Assembly: GCA_009859145.1 (NCBI GenBank)
Contig: VRVR01000057.1
Coordinates: 116,259 to 180,258, forward strand
Direction of reading: 5' to 3'
From: Andalucia godoyi
Lineage: Eukaryota > Discoba > Jakobea > Jakobida > Andaluciidae
DNA length: 64,000 nt
Positions 28,439 through 38,527 of this stretch are shown one piece after another. The notes beneath the pieces were generated by a model. The model was not told where the DNA came from. It saw only the letters and a list, made by a program, of their open reading frames with translations, and searched no databases. Made by a program: the position numbers and the translations under genes. The number at the start of each line of letters is the position of its first letter. Position 1 is the stretch's first letter.

Positions 28439-30697
28439 CTACCGTCTTGACACAGCTTTCTTGGGGTTCCACAGAGCTTGCAGGGTCGGAACTCCAGGTG
28501 GCGGAGCTTCTTTCAGCACTTTTGACGATACCCGAGAACGCTTTGCCGATCTCTGAGCATCCCCGAGGGTAGCAGCAGAAGTCGCAGCGACAGACTTCTT
28601 TTCTGCACGTCCGGGGACTTGAAGACTAGGAATTCCAGTTGCCCATTCAGCCTGTAGACGAAGTGCCAACGCATGGTCATCTTCGATCTGTTTGTCGACG
28701 CCTGGGGAATCGCATTGCTCACTGCCGAGAAGATGCGCTTTCCCCTCTACTTCATTCCCATTCTCATTATCGTTATCGTCACCATCATCATCGCCTGCCC
28801 CACGCCCATCGCCATTTTCAACAACACGATTCTCGTCGCCATCGTTGCCGACATCACAATGACTACGAGTGTCATCGCCGTCGTCATCACCACCGCTACC
28901 ATCATGACGGTGACGCACAACGACTGCCGGGTGTGGAGCGCCGTCTACAATGGCACTCTCCGGAGTGCCAACGGACGAAATAGGAGCAGCAGCGCGGAAA
29001 AAGTTTCGAATAGAATGACTGTCCACCTTGGACCGGTGAGCAGCATCCGAGAACGCATCGCTGAACTGGCTCACGGCGATTCCAACTCTCGTGACTCCTG
29101 CAATGCCATCAAAATCTTGGAACATCTCCTCATTACCACTGCTATTCTTGACCAAATCCGAGTTGCTGTCCACCTTCATGTCATTGATATATTCTCGCAG
29201 AAGAGACATGTACGCAGACAGGATGATCGGGTCTGCAAACGGATACAACCGGCTTATCCTCGCCTTGTCCTGTGGAAGCAGCGAATCTACATACTCGGGA
29301 ATCAGCGGTCTGGAAGCGAGGTCCTCGTGTCGTTTCGAATATGCCCCCAGATGCTTCGAGACAATGGGGAAAAACTCAAACTTGCGTGACTTTGACGGGA
29401 ACTTCACATTTCCGGATTCATACGACCCCGAATGAACATGTACACGAAATCTGGCAGTCAGGCTGGTTGCGCACTTTCTCGTTTCCGAGTAGTACTTGCA
29501 CAGCCGAAAGACCATTGCATCCACGAGGGGGATGAGGACGGCCATGACATCGTTGCTCGTCTTGATGAGCGGATATCCTTTCTCGAGCATAATCATCTTT
29601 TGATTGGTGCGTGCGACGACTGCTGAATCGTCCATTCCTCGCGCCCGGAGCCACACAAAGCGCAGCTGTTCGTCATCGACAGCTCTTTCATCGCTTCCGC
29701 GAACTCGATGTCCATACAGAGTCCGAAACGCGTCGAATTCTAAATCTTGCAGAGCAGCGATGCTGGAGAGCCCGCACTTGGCCAAGTGCCTACCAAGCTT
29801 GCCCTTCAAACCGTGGAGCGATGTCACATCCCTCATCTCCGTTTTCAAAATGCTGCAGTATGAAGCAGAGTGAATCACAGTCTGCCCACCAGGCTTTTTT
29901 AATCCAGAAGCGACTTTTGCCATCAGTTTGTTTGCAGCAATCCCAACCGAAGTCGTATACCCCAGTTTTTCATACACCCAAAGCTGCACGAACTTCATCA
30001 GCAAGGACGCGATTCCGAGGTTTGCGCTTTCTGCATCGCGGATCACGAGTACCGGATCAAACGTCATGAAGAACGGCAGTGCAACCGCCTGTGATTGAAG
30101 CCGTCCTAATCCCGCAGAGATTGATTTTTCCAAGAACGCCACTGCATTGGACGCATTGACCTGTACTAACCTCGTGATTTCTGTGAGATCCATATACGAC
30201 TCGTCGACAGAGGCTCTCTCAAAGAGAAAACCTCGATCGTCACCGTCGTCCAGGTCATGGTCATCCTCATTCTCTGCACCGTTCACACTCGCACTCGAAG
30301 ACGCAGACGCAGATTCAGACGCGTCGCTCCGAGTGGAGCGTGTGGAGATGTTGTGCCAGACATGGCGAAGCGCAGACCGGATGACGGTGAACAATCGCTC
30401 TGATTCCGTGCGATAATACTCCATTCGATTATGTCGAAGGATGATGTGCGGGCACTTTTGCACTCCGAGGTCTGCAGCATCAAATCGCTGGACGCCGTAC
30501 GGCCGCGCCTCGTAGGAAACCGCCACCAGAAAGGACCGCTGGACGACGGCCAACGGCACTGAAAGCCGCTTCGGAGGTCCGCTTCTGGAGCTGCGGTCCT
30601 CAGCGCCCGTTTCAGACAGTGGGAAGTTCTTTGGATGAAGCTGCTCTGCTTGCGCATAAAAGCAGTCGACGTCCAACAGCGCAACCACCCTGTGCAT
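28439..30697 (-). CDS. Y-family translesion DNA polymerase, pol eta-like
   Basis: The product has 752 residues. The catalytic palm motifs are present: D9-V-D11-C-F-Y at the N-terminus and S-V-D165-E166-S-Y, which coordinate the two metals. The eta/iota-type fingers segment is FLVAVSYEARPYGVQR. The thumb helix-hairpin region reads TSVGIAANKLMAKVASGLKKPGGQT, followed by the little-finger domain. Sequence order best matches polymerase eta (Rad30), which bypasses UV dimers. An acidic Ser-rich insertion sits before the second metal motif. The C-terminal third is Asp/Gly/Asn-rich and ends with a PIP-box-like TLQALW. No UBZ zinc finger was seen. It acts in the nucleus with PCNA. Confidence 0.92.
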   Translation of the reverse strand: MHRVVALLDVDCFYAQAEQLHPKNFPLSETGAEDRSSRSGPPKRLSVPLAVVQRSFLVAVSYEARPYGVQRFDAADLGVQKCPHIILRHNRMEYYRTESERLFTVIRSALRHVWHNISTRSTRSDASESASASSSASVNGAENEDDHDLDDGDDRGFLFERASVDESYMDLTEITRLVQVNASNAVAFLEKSISAGLGRLQSQAVALPFFMTFDPVLVIRDAESANLGIASLLMKFVQLWVYEKLGYTTSVGIAANKLMAKVASGLKKPGGQTVIHSASYCSILKTEMRDVTSLHGLKGKLGRHLAKCGLSSIAALQDLEFDAFRTLYGHRVRGSDERAVDDEQLRFVWLRARGMDDSAVVARTNQKMIMLEKGYPLIKTSNDVMAVLIPLVDAMVFRLCKYYSETRKCATSLTARFRVHVHSGSYESGNVKFPSKSRKFEFFPIVSKHLGAYSKRHEDLASRPLIPEYVDSLLPQDKARISRLYPFADPIILSAYMSLLREYINDMKVDSNSDLVKNSSGNEEMFQDFDGIAGVTRVGIAVSQFSDAFSDAAHRSKVDSHSIRNFFRAAAPISSVGTPESAIVDGAPHPAVVVRHRHDGSGGDDDGDDTRSHCDVGNDGDENRVVENGDGRGAGDDDGDDNDNENGNEVEGKAHLLGSEQCDSPGVDKQIEDDHALALRLQAEWATGIPSLQVPGRAEKKSVAATSAATLGDAQRSAKRSRVSSKVLKEAPPPGVPTLQALWNPKKAVSRR

Positions 30698-30745
30698 TGT
30701 CAGTCATCCAGACTGGAGGGAAGACTGAAACAAAACAAAACAAAA

Positions 30746-30835
30746 TAACGACAACGACAACGACAACACGACAACACGATAACACGATAACACGACAACA
30801 CGACAACACGACAACACGACAACAACGAGACACGA
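30746..30835 (+). repeat. ACAACACG-type minisatellite
   Basis: Tandem CGACAA units followed by about seven eight-base ACACGACA/ACACGATA units, lying just upstream of the pol eta-like start codon, in its probable 5' UTR or promoter. Units are contiguous with no spacers, so this is not a CRISPR array. Confidence 0.85.
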
Positions 30836-31078
30836 CAATTGCGAAAGTACAGTTGAGTCGACGGGTTGAGTGTGCGCTTTTGGACATCTTTTTTAAGCAT
30901 ATTCTACAGTCAGTTTTTTTGGGTTCCTTATATAGAGTACGAACGTACATTGGGGGAAGACGCGATCACAGGTGCACAGGGATGCAGGGACGCAGGCAGG
31001 CGGACGGGACAGTGATGGGGGATCTTTCTATTGCGATTTGAGAATATGGAGCGCGGGTGGAGTATTGGGGCCTGGGAG

Positions 31079-31954
31079 TCATCTTCCGAGAATGTGTTCG
31101 TCAATGTTTCGTGAAAGGAAGTCCACGACGGTGTTGTTTCTACGATGCTTGTCAAAGCTGTACGTACCAAACAAACGGTCCATAAATGTCGTGAATCCTC
31201 CGTAGTTCGTATCGCAAGTAGTGTGGTGTCTTCCGTGGGAAATGCAGCCGCAGAAAATGCCGAGCGTGAGCTTCTCGATGTTGACATCGAAGTGCGCGTG
31301 CACAAACGCACCGTAAACGACGAGCGTGGTTTGCAACGAGAGGAAGGACAGTGGATGGTGCTGCAACACGGCACCGGGCAGAATAGCGGGGATCGTCATC
31401 AGCAGCATTTCCAGCGGGTGGATGACCTGCGAATGGACGGCGACGACTGGCGTACACTGGTGGTGCACCGAGTGGACGTTCTTGTACAACCACGGAATCG
31501 CATGCAGTGCATAGTGGACCGCAAAGAACATGATATCGTACCAGAACATCTCGACTGCAAACTCGTATGCAAACTGCGAAAAGGACGGAGCGTGAGCGGG
31601 GAGCGCCATTCGGATGCCAAAGTACGGCGGGAGTGCTGCGACGAGGATCAGAACTACGCTGTTGAGCGCAAGCCATTTGAGAATAAAGCCGATGCGAAGC
31701 GACGGCATCGAGACCTCCTTCTGAGACCAGAAGTGGTGGTACAGGAACAGCGCAGTCATGACGATCGAGCTCAGGATGTACACAGTCTGCAGAAACTGCT
31801 GGATGGCAACACCGAACAAAATGTCGTTGCTGATGAACCTTTCGCTCGAGAGGAATGCCTGCCAGACGGACTCGAGAGCCGAGTCCGCTGTCTGGTGGAA
31901 CGCAGATACAATCGCATATGACGATGATGATGATGACGACGACGACAACAACAT
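31079..31954 (-). CDS. Fatty acid hydroxylase/sterol desaturase family enzyme
   Basis: The product has 291 residues from the ATG at 31954 (the frame runs 113 codons upstream through low-complexity sequence). It is a polytopic ER-type di-iron enzyme with the three histidine boxes: HxxxH at 147-151 (HYALH), HxxHH at 161-165 (HSVHH) and HxxHH at 240-244 (HGRHH). Three to four hydrophobic segments surround them. Box spacing fits the C-4 sterol methyl oxidase, C-5 desaturase and alkane/sphingoid hydroxylase superfamily. I cannot tell which substrate. A nine-serine run follows the initiator. Confidence 0.9.
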   Translation of the reverse strand: MLLSSSSSSSSSYAIVSAFHQTADSALESVWQAFLSSERFISNDILFGVAIQQFLQTVYILSSIVMTALFLYHHFWSQKEVSMPSLRIGFILKWLALNSVVLILVAALPPYFGIRMALPAHAPSFSQFAYEFAVEMFWYDIMFFAVHYALHAIPWLYKNVHSVHHQCTPVVAVHSQVIHPLEMLLMTIPAILPGAVLQHHPLSFLSLQTTLVVYGAFVHAHFDVNIEKLTLGIFCGCISHGRHHTTCDTNYGGFTTFMDRLFGTYSFDKHRRNNTVVDFLSRNIDEHILGR

Positions 31955-32223
31955 TCCTTTGAATTTTTTTCCTTTTCCCTTTTTTCTTCTTCTTCTTCTT
32001 ATCCTTTGACCAAGATTAACAGACAAAACAAAAGAAGAAAGGAAAAAGGAAAAAGAAAAACGACGAAGAAGAGGAAGAGAGAGGCGAAGAGAAGGAAACA
32101 CGAAACAGCGGAAAAAACGTATCGACATCAACGACGAGAGCGGCCCTTCTTTTGAGCTTTCCTCGGTTGCACACTGCACGTGTGACTGAAAGTTCCGCTG
32201 AGATGGCCTGTTGTTTTTGGTTT

Positions 32224-32877
32224 TTAGCCTCCGGTAGGAGCGCCAGCAGTTCGAAAATGGACTGTTGCTGGGACGCTGTTTACAAATGTCCAAATGTAGC
32301 CAACAGTCCTACGCCGCGCCGCAGCAGGACAGTCCGGCACCTTGTAAGGGGTTTGTTGGATGCAGATCGGCCCCGGTGGAGAGTCTGCTCGCATTTCCTG
32401 CTCGATTTGGTCATCCTCGTCCTGTTTCTCGATACTTTTCATGAACCATCGGTACTTCTTACAAATCTGATTGCATAAAGAACCGCATGTGCTGCGATTG
32501 CCGTTTGCCAGCATCAGCAGCTCGACTTGTAGCTTGATGAACAAGCTTTCTGTCTGCTCACACATTTTAGGGTTTATGAGGGGTACGCAATCCTCTGAGC
32601 AGCCGCATGGACAACGAAACGGGATGGATCCACCGCTCCTGCACCATGACGTTGCTGAACGGCTGATCGTCTGTGCAATGGGGGTGATCGCAACGGAGCG
32701 AATTCCTCGGTCTTCCGCGAAAACCGCGGAAAGGGATGGCACGCGCGCGAACGTTTTCTCTGTGGCATCTGCAGTTTTCGCCCCAAGCAAACAAACACCC
32801 CACAGCAACGACAAGAGAAAAAAAAAGCCGTTGAATAATAACACGTCATTGTCATGCATGCGGATGGAAGTATACAT
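32224..32877 (-). CDS. Cys-rich secreted protein whose start lies in a repeat
   Basis: Up to 217 residues. A strong signal peptide (FFFLLSLLWGVCLLGAKTADA) is followed by a mature region with paired cysteines (FRCPCGCSEDC, CEQ, STCGSLCNQICKKYRW) and a helical, acidic stretch. No family is recognised; it is probably extracellular or vacuolar. The first 12 or so codons, including both candidate ATGs (32877 and 32859), lie inside repeat copy 3. The hydrophobic signal begins just outside it. Insertion of the repeat therefore seems to have replaced the original 5' end and provided the current start. Confidence 0.65.
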   Translation of the reverse strand: MYTSIRMHDNDVLLFNGFFFLLSLLWGVCLLGAKTADATEKTFARVPSLSAVFAEDRGIRSVAITPIAQTISRSATSWCRSGGSIPFRCPCGCSEDCVPLINPKMCEQTESLFIKLQVELLMLANGNRSTCGSLCNQICKKYRWFMKSIEKQDEDDQIEQEMRADSPPGPICIQQTPYKVPDCPAAARRRTVGYIWTFVNSVPATVHFRTAGAPTGG

Positions 32878-33194
32878 AAACAGACACGGTCAATACTGGC
32901 CGACACCAGCACGTTTGTTTCACAGGAATTCGTGGTACAGGGCCTCCTAGGTCCCGCAGACCTACTAAGAGACCACGTGTCACTACACCTACTGCTAGGG
33001 CCGTCAGAATCAAAAATGCACCCTTCTCAGGAACAACGTGTCACGCTGAGAAAGTGGCTCACCGATTGATCGAGATTGGGAACGGAGCGCGGAGCATTTA
33101 TCTGAAGAACGCCGTGAGGCGTGTTGGGGGCCTATCCCCTTCCCGGCAACAGGATGCACGATTGAATATGCATGTTCAGTGTACAATGTAGGCG
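32827..33194 (+). mobile_element. Dispersed repeat copy 3, Fanzor-derived fragment
   Basis: A 368-base copy matching 54030-54515 in inverted orientation over its whole length from GCCG(T/C)TGAATAATAAC to the terminal TGTACAATGTAGG. It holds the conserved DRD region after the zinc ribbon and the downstream NGARSIYLKN frame, separated by the family's extra base, but the zinc-ribbon cysteine segment is replaced by other sequence. It lacks a 20-base stretch (GTCCATTCGTAGATATGCAT) present in copies 4 and 5. That stretch lies between short ATGCATGT direct repeats, consistent with slippage deletion. Confidence 0.8.
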
Positions 33195-33480
33195 TTGGAA
33201 GCAGAAACGCAATATTTCCTCTCTGTTTTGCGTTTATGAATTATTAGTACAAATGAACTGATCTGCTCGTGAGACGCATTGCTGCACATTGAAACGAAAA
33301 AGAAAAAAGAAAGAAAGAGAACAACCAGAAGTAAAAGAAAATAAACAAAAGGAAAAAAAAACCCCCCAAACAAACCACGAGTGCGCGTGTGTATGTATGT
33401 ATGTACGTGTGTGTATATGTGTGCGTGCGTGTGAAAAAAAGCGCGGGAGAGACGTTCGGCCGTTGTTTTCTCTACTTTCT

Positions 33481-34182
33481 TCATTCGGCGGCAACGGCTC
33501 TTTGCTGGACGTCTCGCCGGATTTGGTCGGATTCGCGGAGATACGAGTCTTCGTCGTGGGGAGCGGAGTGCGGGTGTTCCTGATAGAGATAGTGGGCATC
33601 CTCGGCTTCGCGGGAGTTTCCTCTTTTGGCGGACGGCTGTCGGCGCCTGGACGATGTTCGGCCTGTGGAGACCGCGCGATGTTTGGAGCCCGATGCCGAG
33701 TTTGGCGAGGTGGCAAGGACGAACGGGAGCTGGGCGATGGATTTGGCAAGCGCCTCGTTTCGTCGAAATTCCTCTTCGAGCTGCACGCGGGAATAATCGG
33801 GGCGGGTGTGCTGAATGCGATCGAGAATCCACTGGTTTTCTGCGGTGATGCGCTCTAATTCCCGACGTCGGGCAGCCCGATGCAGCCCTCCATCGCCCGC
33901 CATTCCCGGTTTTGTCATTCCTGTTTCCGAATCGGACTTTTCCAACGTCATAATATCCGTCATCCGCTGCAACAACCTCCGATTGTCACGCTCAATCGTG
34001 GCATACCGCTCCTCCTCCACCTGCGCCCGCTTCAAGTTCAGCTGCATGTGCCGAAACCGCGGCGGACTCTTGTTGTCCACAGTAGGCTTTACAGTCGACA
34101 ACTTCGCCCGATGTGCCTTGTACTGCTTTTCTTGCCATCTCTCATGCAACACACGAGACTGAATCGGTTGCGCTCGATACAT
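33481..34182 (-). CDS. CFAP97D/Hemingway-type ciliary protein
   Basis: The product has 233 residues from the ATG at 34182. The sequence follows the CFAP97 domain: MYRAQPIQSR, W..KQYKAHR, then KPTVDNKSPP, QVEEERYATIERDNRRLLQRM and, after a linker, RRELERITAENQWILDRI. Members of this family are associated with cilia and flagella, and CFAP97D1 is needed for sperm tail stability. The C-terminus is Ser/Arg-rich and then acidic and His-rich. Its presence implies that the organism builds a flagellum at some stage. Confidence 0.85.
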   Translation of the reverse strand: MYRAQPIQSRVLHERWQEKQYKAHRAKLSTVKPTVDNKSPPRFRHMQLNLKRAQVEEERYATIERDNRRLLQRMTDIMTLEKSDSETGMTKPGMAGDGGLHRAARRRELERITAENQWILDRIQHTRPDYSRVQLEEEFRRNEALAKSIAQLPFVLATSPNSASGSKHRAVSTGRTSSRRRQPSAKRGNSREAEDAHYLYQEHPHSAPHDEDSYLRESDQIRRDVQQRAVAAE

Positions 34183-34687
34183 TCTCCTCTGATGATTTTC
34201 TGCTCTTCGAGAAGACCCACAAAAACAAAAATACCCCAAACCCCTCAAAATAACGACAACGGCAACAACGCAGGAAAGAACAGAAAAAGAAAAAAGAATC
34301 GATGAAAAAAAATAAAAATGAAACGACAAAAATCACCAATGATGAATCCAAATACCTGTGATAAACCAAATTCAGAGGAAAAAGAAGGCCAAAGAAACCC
34401 CATCAAAACCACCATAAAGAGAGGTTTCGAAGAGCAAAAGATGAAAGAGCAGAAGAAGACCGAGGGAGAAAAAACCCGTTTGTCGGAGGGGTTGTTTCTG
34501 TGATATCGTGCATGCTTTATCGTGCAGTTTCCCTCTTCCCCTCCGTCCTTTTCAGCCTCACTTGAGCTCCACTGCTGTTGTTCTCCTGCTCCTCTTCTTC
34601 TTCTTCATCCCCAGCTACAGGACGCAGACCCCAGACCCAGACAGAGACAGAGGCAGAGGCAGAGACACACAGAAGAGAAGGAGGACG

Positions 34688-35680
34688 ATGTGGCTGATCA
34701 ATGATACGTCGTCGTTTTTCCTGTATCCAGCATACGCGCCGTCCTCGTGCACCTTTTCGCTGTCGTCGTACTTTGTGCTCGTGATCGTCGTTTACAGCCT
34801 CGTGTGTGCGTCTCTGTACGTGTTGCAGCGGGCCTTGATACTACCTGTGTTTTCCCGCCTTGTGGGAGGAATCCGCCCATCGTCACATGCACAATTTCAC
34901 AGCATTCCCCGCATCCACATCCACGGACGCATCCACGAGCATCTCTATCCGCTGGATCTCGTCTATGCGCTCACGATCCCGTTCCTGACGCTCTACGCAA
35001 TGACGACACACGACACCGCTCTTGCGTCCCATCCGGTCTTTGGCCACTCGTGCCTCGCCGACACCGCCCTTCTCGCCGCCATTCCCGCTCTCCTCCTCTC
35101 TGCCCTCTCTGCCCTCTCTCCTCGGTCGTCCTTCTCCTTGTTGTCGTCCGTGTTGCCGCTGTTTACAGTAGGTGCAGTCGCGATTGCATATGCGTGGGAC
35201 GTTGGGAAATGGGTCGTCTGCGCAGCTCTTCTCGGCGAGGCAGACATTGCCATTCACATCCTCGCCGTCCTCGCCCTCTCTCTCCTCTCGCCATCTGCAG
35301 GTGCCAGACCGCGCGCCGGTGCGGGTGCGGGTGCGGGTGGGCGAGGAGTGTGGAGGTGGGCGGCGATGGTCGTCGTGTGGAGCGTGCGACTGGCTTCGTT
35401 TGTGATGCTGCGCGTCGTTCCATTCTCCGCCGCCCTCTTCCGAGCCACCGGCATCCTGTCCTTCTCCGACTCGTCCTCGTCCGACCACGATAGTCACAGC
35501 GACAGCAGATTGTGGGAGTTTGAAGCGACAGTGCGAGAGTCGGTGCCTGGATGGATGGTGTCGGTCATGGTGATCGCAGTGGCTGTGCATCTTGCACAGG
35601 GCGTCCATGTCGCCGCCCATTGGATCCAGTGCTTCCCACGCCTTTCGACCGCCGCCATCTCCAGGAAGAAGCGTCTGTAA
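34688..35680 (+). CDS. Polytopic membrane protein, possibly TLC-domain
   Basis: The product has 330 residues from the ATG at 34688 (MWLINDTSS); the open frame extends 60 codons upstream in low-complexity sequence. Six to seven hydrophobic segments are visible. The order YAWDVGKW ... ADIAIHILAV, then RLASFVMLRVVPF and a last helix before a basic C-terminal tail (SRKKRL) is loosely like TRAM-LAG-CLN8 proteins (ceramide synthase or TMEM56 type), but the characteristic double histidine is only a single His. A Gly/Ala/Arg repeat lies in one loop. Function is unassigned. Confidence 0.65.
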   Translation: MWLINDTSSFFLYPAYAPSSCTFSLSSYFVLVIVVYSLVCASLYVLQRALILPVFSRLVGGIRPSSHAQFHSIPRIHIHGRIHEHLYPLDLVYALTIPFLTLYAMTTHDTALASHPVFGHSCLADTALLAAIPALLLSALSALSPRSSFSLLSSVLPLFTVGAVAIAYAWDVGKWVVCAALLGEADIAIHILAVLALSLLSPSAGARPRAGAGAGAGGRGVWRWAAMVVVWSVRLASFVMLRVVPFSAALFRATGILSFSDSSSSDHDSHSDSRLWEFEATVRESVPGWMVSVMVIAVAVHLAQGVHVAAHWIQCFPRLSTAAISRKKRL

Positions 35681-35872
35681 AGAAAAAAATGCAACATGGT
35701 TTCCTACTACGGTCAGCAAGGCTCTTTCTGAGGCTCATTTTGCCGGTGCTTCTAAGAGCAGGTAATCTTGCCGGCTTTTTGTCCAATCATTTTTTTTGTT
35801 TTTGTTTTGTTGTTGTTGATCGCATTGATATGTCGTTATTTGGCAGCCTAGGTACCGAGTCACGGAGTCAGA

Positions 35873-38203
35873 ATGAGTGCGGCGATACGAAGTATGGGTA
35901 CGTTGTTGCGGATAGCGTCGGATGAAGAGTGGATTGAGACTGCTGTTGGGCTTCCTCTGGTTCCGGACTCGGAACTGTTTTACAATCCGCTCGCTCAGAC
36001 GACGATCGCAGTTCCGCCACCTCTTCCGCATGCATCCGAGCTTCTTCTGCAACACGTTCCACTCACTGCTCGCAAGTCATCGTCCTCGGCAGCAGCGACG
36101 ACAAGCACCACACCGACTATCGTCTATGCGACCCAGAAGGTGTCGTTTCGCCAGTCGGCCCCTTCTCTCTCCGCTCAACCACACACTCACGGCCTCACGC
36201 ACAGCACGCATTACAGTCGGAACGGTGTAGAACAGAATGAGTTTTCAAAAATGCTAAAGAGTAGCTATGTGAGGTGTTGTTGGAGTGAGGCGGGCGGAGA
36301 GACGATGCAGGATTTGGACGATGCGGTTGCGCTGGTGATGCAGCATCTCGGAGCATGCAAGCTGCATCGCACTCGCGCAGTCCTTGGCATCGAGGCCGAG
36401 TCAACAGGCGCGACGAGTGGCAGTGCGGGTGGTGGTGGGGGCAGCAGCTGCAGTAGTAACCCGAGTATGCATGCAAGCGAGAATGGATCCATCTTGCTCG
36501 CGCATCTCTCCACTGCCTATTCGGCCACGGTCACGGCGACGACCACGTGCAGATCAGTGGATAATAAGGACGAAAGGACAAAGAACAGAAGGATGAATCG
36601 GTGGACAGGGGAAGAAGAAGAGGTGTTGGAGCAGATCGTGTCGATTGACTTTTCGGGTGGGGATGTCAGGCCGCTGGAAGATGTTATGCAGCATGGGGTC
36701 CATCTCAAACAGTGGGTAGCGTCTGCCATTGCATATACTCCGCCGTGCTTCTCAGTCCAGCATCCTCGCCCGCAATCGCTGCAGCAGTGGGGATGGGGCG
36801 CAAGAAGCAACACTGGTCGCAATGCTGCTACTCGGCATGGGAAGGGCGGTGTAGATAGAGAAGTTGATGGCAACTGTGATGGTGGTGGTGATGATGACGA
36901 CGATGAAGAAGAGCGGAAACGACTAGTGTATGGACTGTTGCTGTTCTGGCCGTACTCTACGCGCGTGCTGATGGAAGCATTGTTGCTGCTGTACGAATCT
37001 GTGCAAGAGAAGCTCAAGATGAAGAGGACGACAAGGGTGACTTTGGAGACGACGGAGACCGATGACGAGGTTGCGGCGCGACAGATTGAGCGGTTTTGGG
37101 CAGCGTGGCTTTCCCATCCCTATCTGTCCATACGAGACGCCAGTGCTGCGGACCTTGCTCGGCTTCCTGTCCACATTGCTGCGCTCTACTATGCATCGCT
37201 TCGTGCCCGTCGATCCCATTCATCCTCTTTCCCGTCCCCGTCCGCGTCCGCGTCCGCGTCCACGTTCACGTTCACGTCCTCATCATCGATGGGCAGTGGA
37301 AGTGCAGCCAAGACAACGGGGTTTTATTCTCGAGTGCTGACAAATCCGATTTCTGGACACCTGTCGCCCGTTGAACTTGCCCTGTTCGTGTTCTCATATC
37401 CCCCTCACGAATGGGCCGCGCAATTCACGCTTTTTCATCACGCGCTGTTCTGTGCGATCCAGCCCCACGAGCTCATTGGCGCGGCGTGGAACGTGTTCAA
37501 GAAGCGTTTCAAGGCTCCGAATGTTGGGCGATGCTCCACTGCGTTTAATTCGACCACCGAGTTTTGGAGGAAGTTCATGGACGGTTGCACGCTCCTTGAC
37601 GATGGACTTGCAGACGCCAGGGCGATTCTCGATGCCAACGAGCCGCTTCGAACAAGCATCTTTGAACGGACGGACCTCTCTTCCCTGTTGAGCCCCGTCG
37701 ACAACGAGGACGATGCGGACAGCGAGCAGCGGAGACACGAAGCGCCGTCGTTTGCGGCCCGTGGAACACGGTTCGTTGCGCAAGTGACACTCGCGATGTT
37801 TGGCCTTCGAAACTACTCGGGGGTCCAGGCCATGCTTTTCTGTCCCATCAAGGTGGATCCCGCAAGCACCACAGCACCGCAGATCGACGCCATTGCCAAG
37901 GTGATGTCCAACAGCGAAAATTCAAAAGCATACAGGAAAGCGCTGGCGGCATCTCTGGCCGGCACGGAACCGTACGTCCCGTTCATGGGTGTGTACCAGG
38001 GTGATCTGTTTTATCTTGACGAAAACCCAACCAAGCTGTCCGATGGCTCGCGCAACATGTTCAAAGTCTCGCGAATCACAGGCATCCTCCGCGACATTGA
38101 GAACTGCCAGGCGCGCTCCTATGCGCTTCGTGCCCACAAGAACGAGGAAATGCACATTGTTATTCGCGCCGCCATGCGCTTCTATCCACCGCCGAAAACC
38201 TAG
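35873..38203 (+). CDS. RasGEF-domain protein (CDC25-type)
   Basis: The product has 776 residues. The C-terminal 280 residues (about 495-770) match a RasGEF catalytic domain: SPVELALFVFSYPPHEWAAQFTLF, IQPHELIGAAW, FNSTTEFWRKF and the strongly conserved end VPFMGVYQGDLFYLDENP followed by NMFKVSRITGILRDIENCQ. The N-terminal half is poorly conserved, with Gly/Ser and acidic inserts. Its middle (about 280-400) may be a RasGEF N-terminal motif. The protein is expected to load GTP on a Ras/Rap-type GTPase at the membrane. Long RasGEFs of this sort are common in Amoebozoa and opisthokonts. Confidence 0.88.
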   Translation: MSAAIRSMGTLLRIASDEEWIETAVGLPLVPDSELFYNPLAQTTIAVPPPLPHASELLLQHVPLTARKSSSSAAATTSTTPTIVYATQKVSFRQSAPSLSAQPHTHGLTHSTHYSRNGVEQNEFSKMLKSSYVRCCWSEAGGETMQDLDDAVALVMQHLGACKLHRTRAVLGIEAESTGATSGSAGGGGGSSCSSNPSMHASENGSILLAHLSTAYSATVTATTTCRSVDNKDERTKNRRMNRWTGEEEEVLEQIVSIDFSGGDVRPLEDVMQHGVHLKQWVASAIAYTPPCFSVQHPRPQSLQQWGWGARSNTGRNAATRHGKGGVDREVDGNCDGGGDDDDDEEERKRLVYGLLLFWPYSTRVLMEALLLLYESVQEKLKMKRTTRVTLETTETDDEVAARQIERFWAAWLSHPYLSIRDASAADLARLPVHIAALYYASLRARRSHSSSFPSPSASASASTFTFTSSSSMGSGSAAKTTGFYSRVLTNPISGHLSPVELALFVFSYPPHEWAAQFTLFHHALFCAIQPHELIGAAWNVFKKRFKAPNVGRCSTAFNSTTEFWRKFMDGCTLLDDGLADARAILDANEPLRTSIFERTDLSSLLSPVDNEDDADSEQRRHEAPSFAARGTRFVAQVTLAMFGLRNYSGVQAMLFCPIKVDPASTTAPQIDAIAKVMSNSENSKAYRKALAASLAGTEPYVPFMGVYQGDLFYLDENPTKLSDGSRNMFKVSRITGILRDIENCQARSYALRAHKNEEMHIVIRAAMRFYPPPKT

Positions 38204-38270
38204 GCAAACGACAACCTGAAGAGCCGCTGTAGTTCCGGTTTTGCCTTTTTTTTTTTGCTTGGTGTAAAAA

Positions 38271-38459
38271 ATGGCACCCGCTGTAAGAGCCGGAGCACGC
38301 TTTGCCAAACAGCCCGATGAAAATGGTCCGACTGGTCCTTTCCTGGTTATTTCCTCCATTTTCTCGTTCATTGTCTTCCTGTGCCTTCGTCTGTTGAAGA
38401 GTCCGAGTGCGAGTCCGAGTGCGAGTGCGAGTGCGAGTGCGAGTGCGAGTGCGAGTTAA
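38271..38459 (+). CDS. Small membrane protein, SERP/RAMP4-like layout
   Basis: A 62-residue frame in the 324-base gap between RasGEF and Mpv17, with an A-rich ATG context. A short polar, basic N-terminus (ARFAKQPDENGPTGPF) leads into one hydrophobic helix (about 25-42, VISSIFSFIVFLCLRLL) and a tail of Ser-Ala/Pro repeats encoded by the AGTGCG hexamer array. The TGPFL-helix pattern is reminiscent of the SERP1/RAMP4 translocon-associated proteins, but the extra tail is unusual. The repeat could simply be a microsatellite that happens to keep the frame open. Confidence 0.45.
   Translation: MAPAVRAGARFAKQPDENGPTGPFLVISSIFSFIVFLCLRLLKSPSASPSASASASASASAS
38401..38456 (+). repeat. AGTGCG hexamer tandem repeat
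   Basis: About nine units of GAGTGC/GAGTCC. It either encodes the Ser-Ala tail of the small protein at 38271 or forms part of the Mpv17 promoter. Confidence 0.85.
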
Positions 38460-38527
38460 GGTTAAGGAGTTGGAGTCCGATTTGGAGTTTGAGTTCAGAG
38501 GACTGAGGGTTCAGAGAAAAAGAGAGG

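Noticed and set aside
30746-30835. Possible CRISPR-like array
   Set aside because: Units are contiguous eight-base tandem repeats without unique spacers, in a eukaryotic promoter region.
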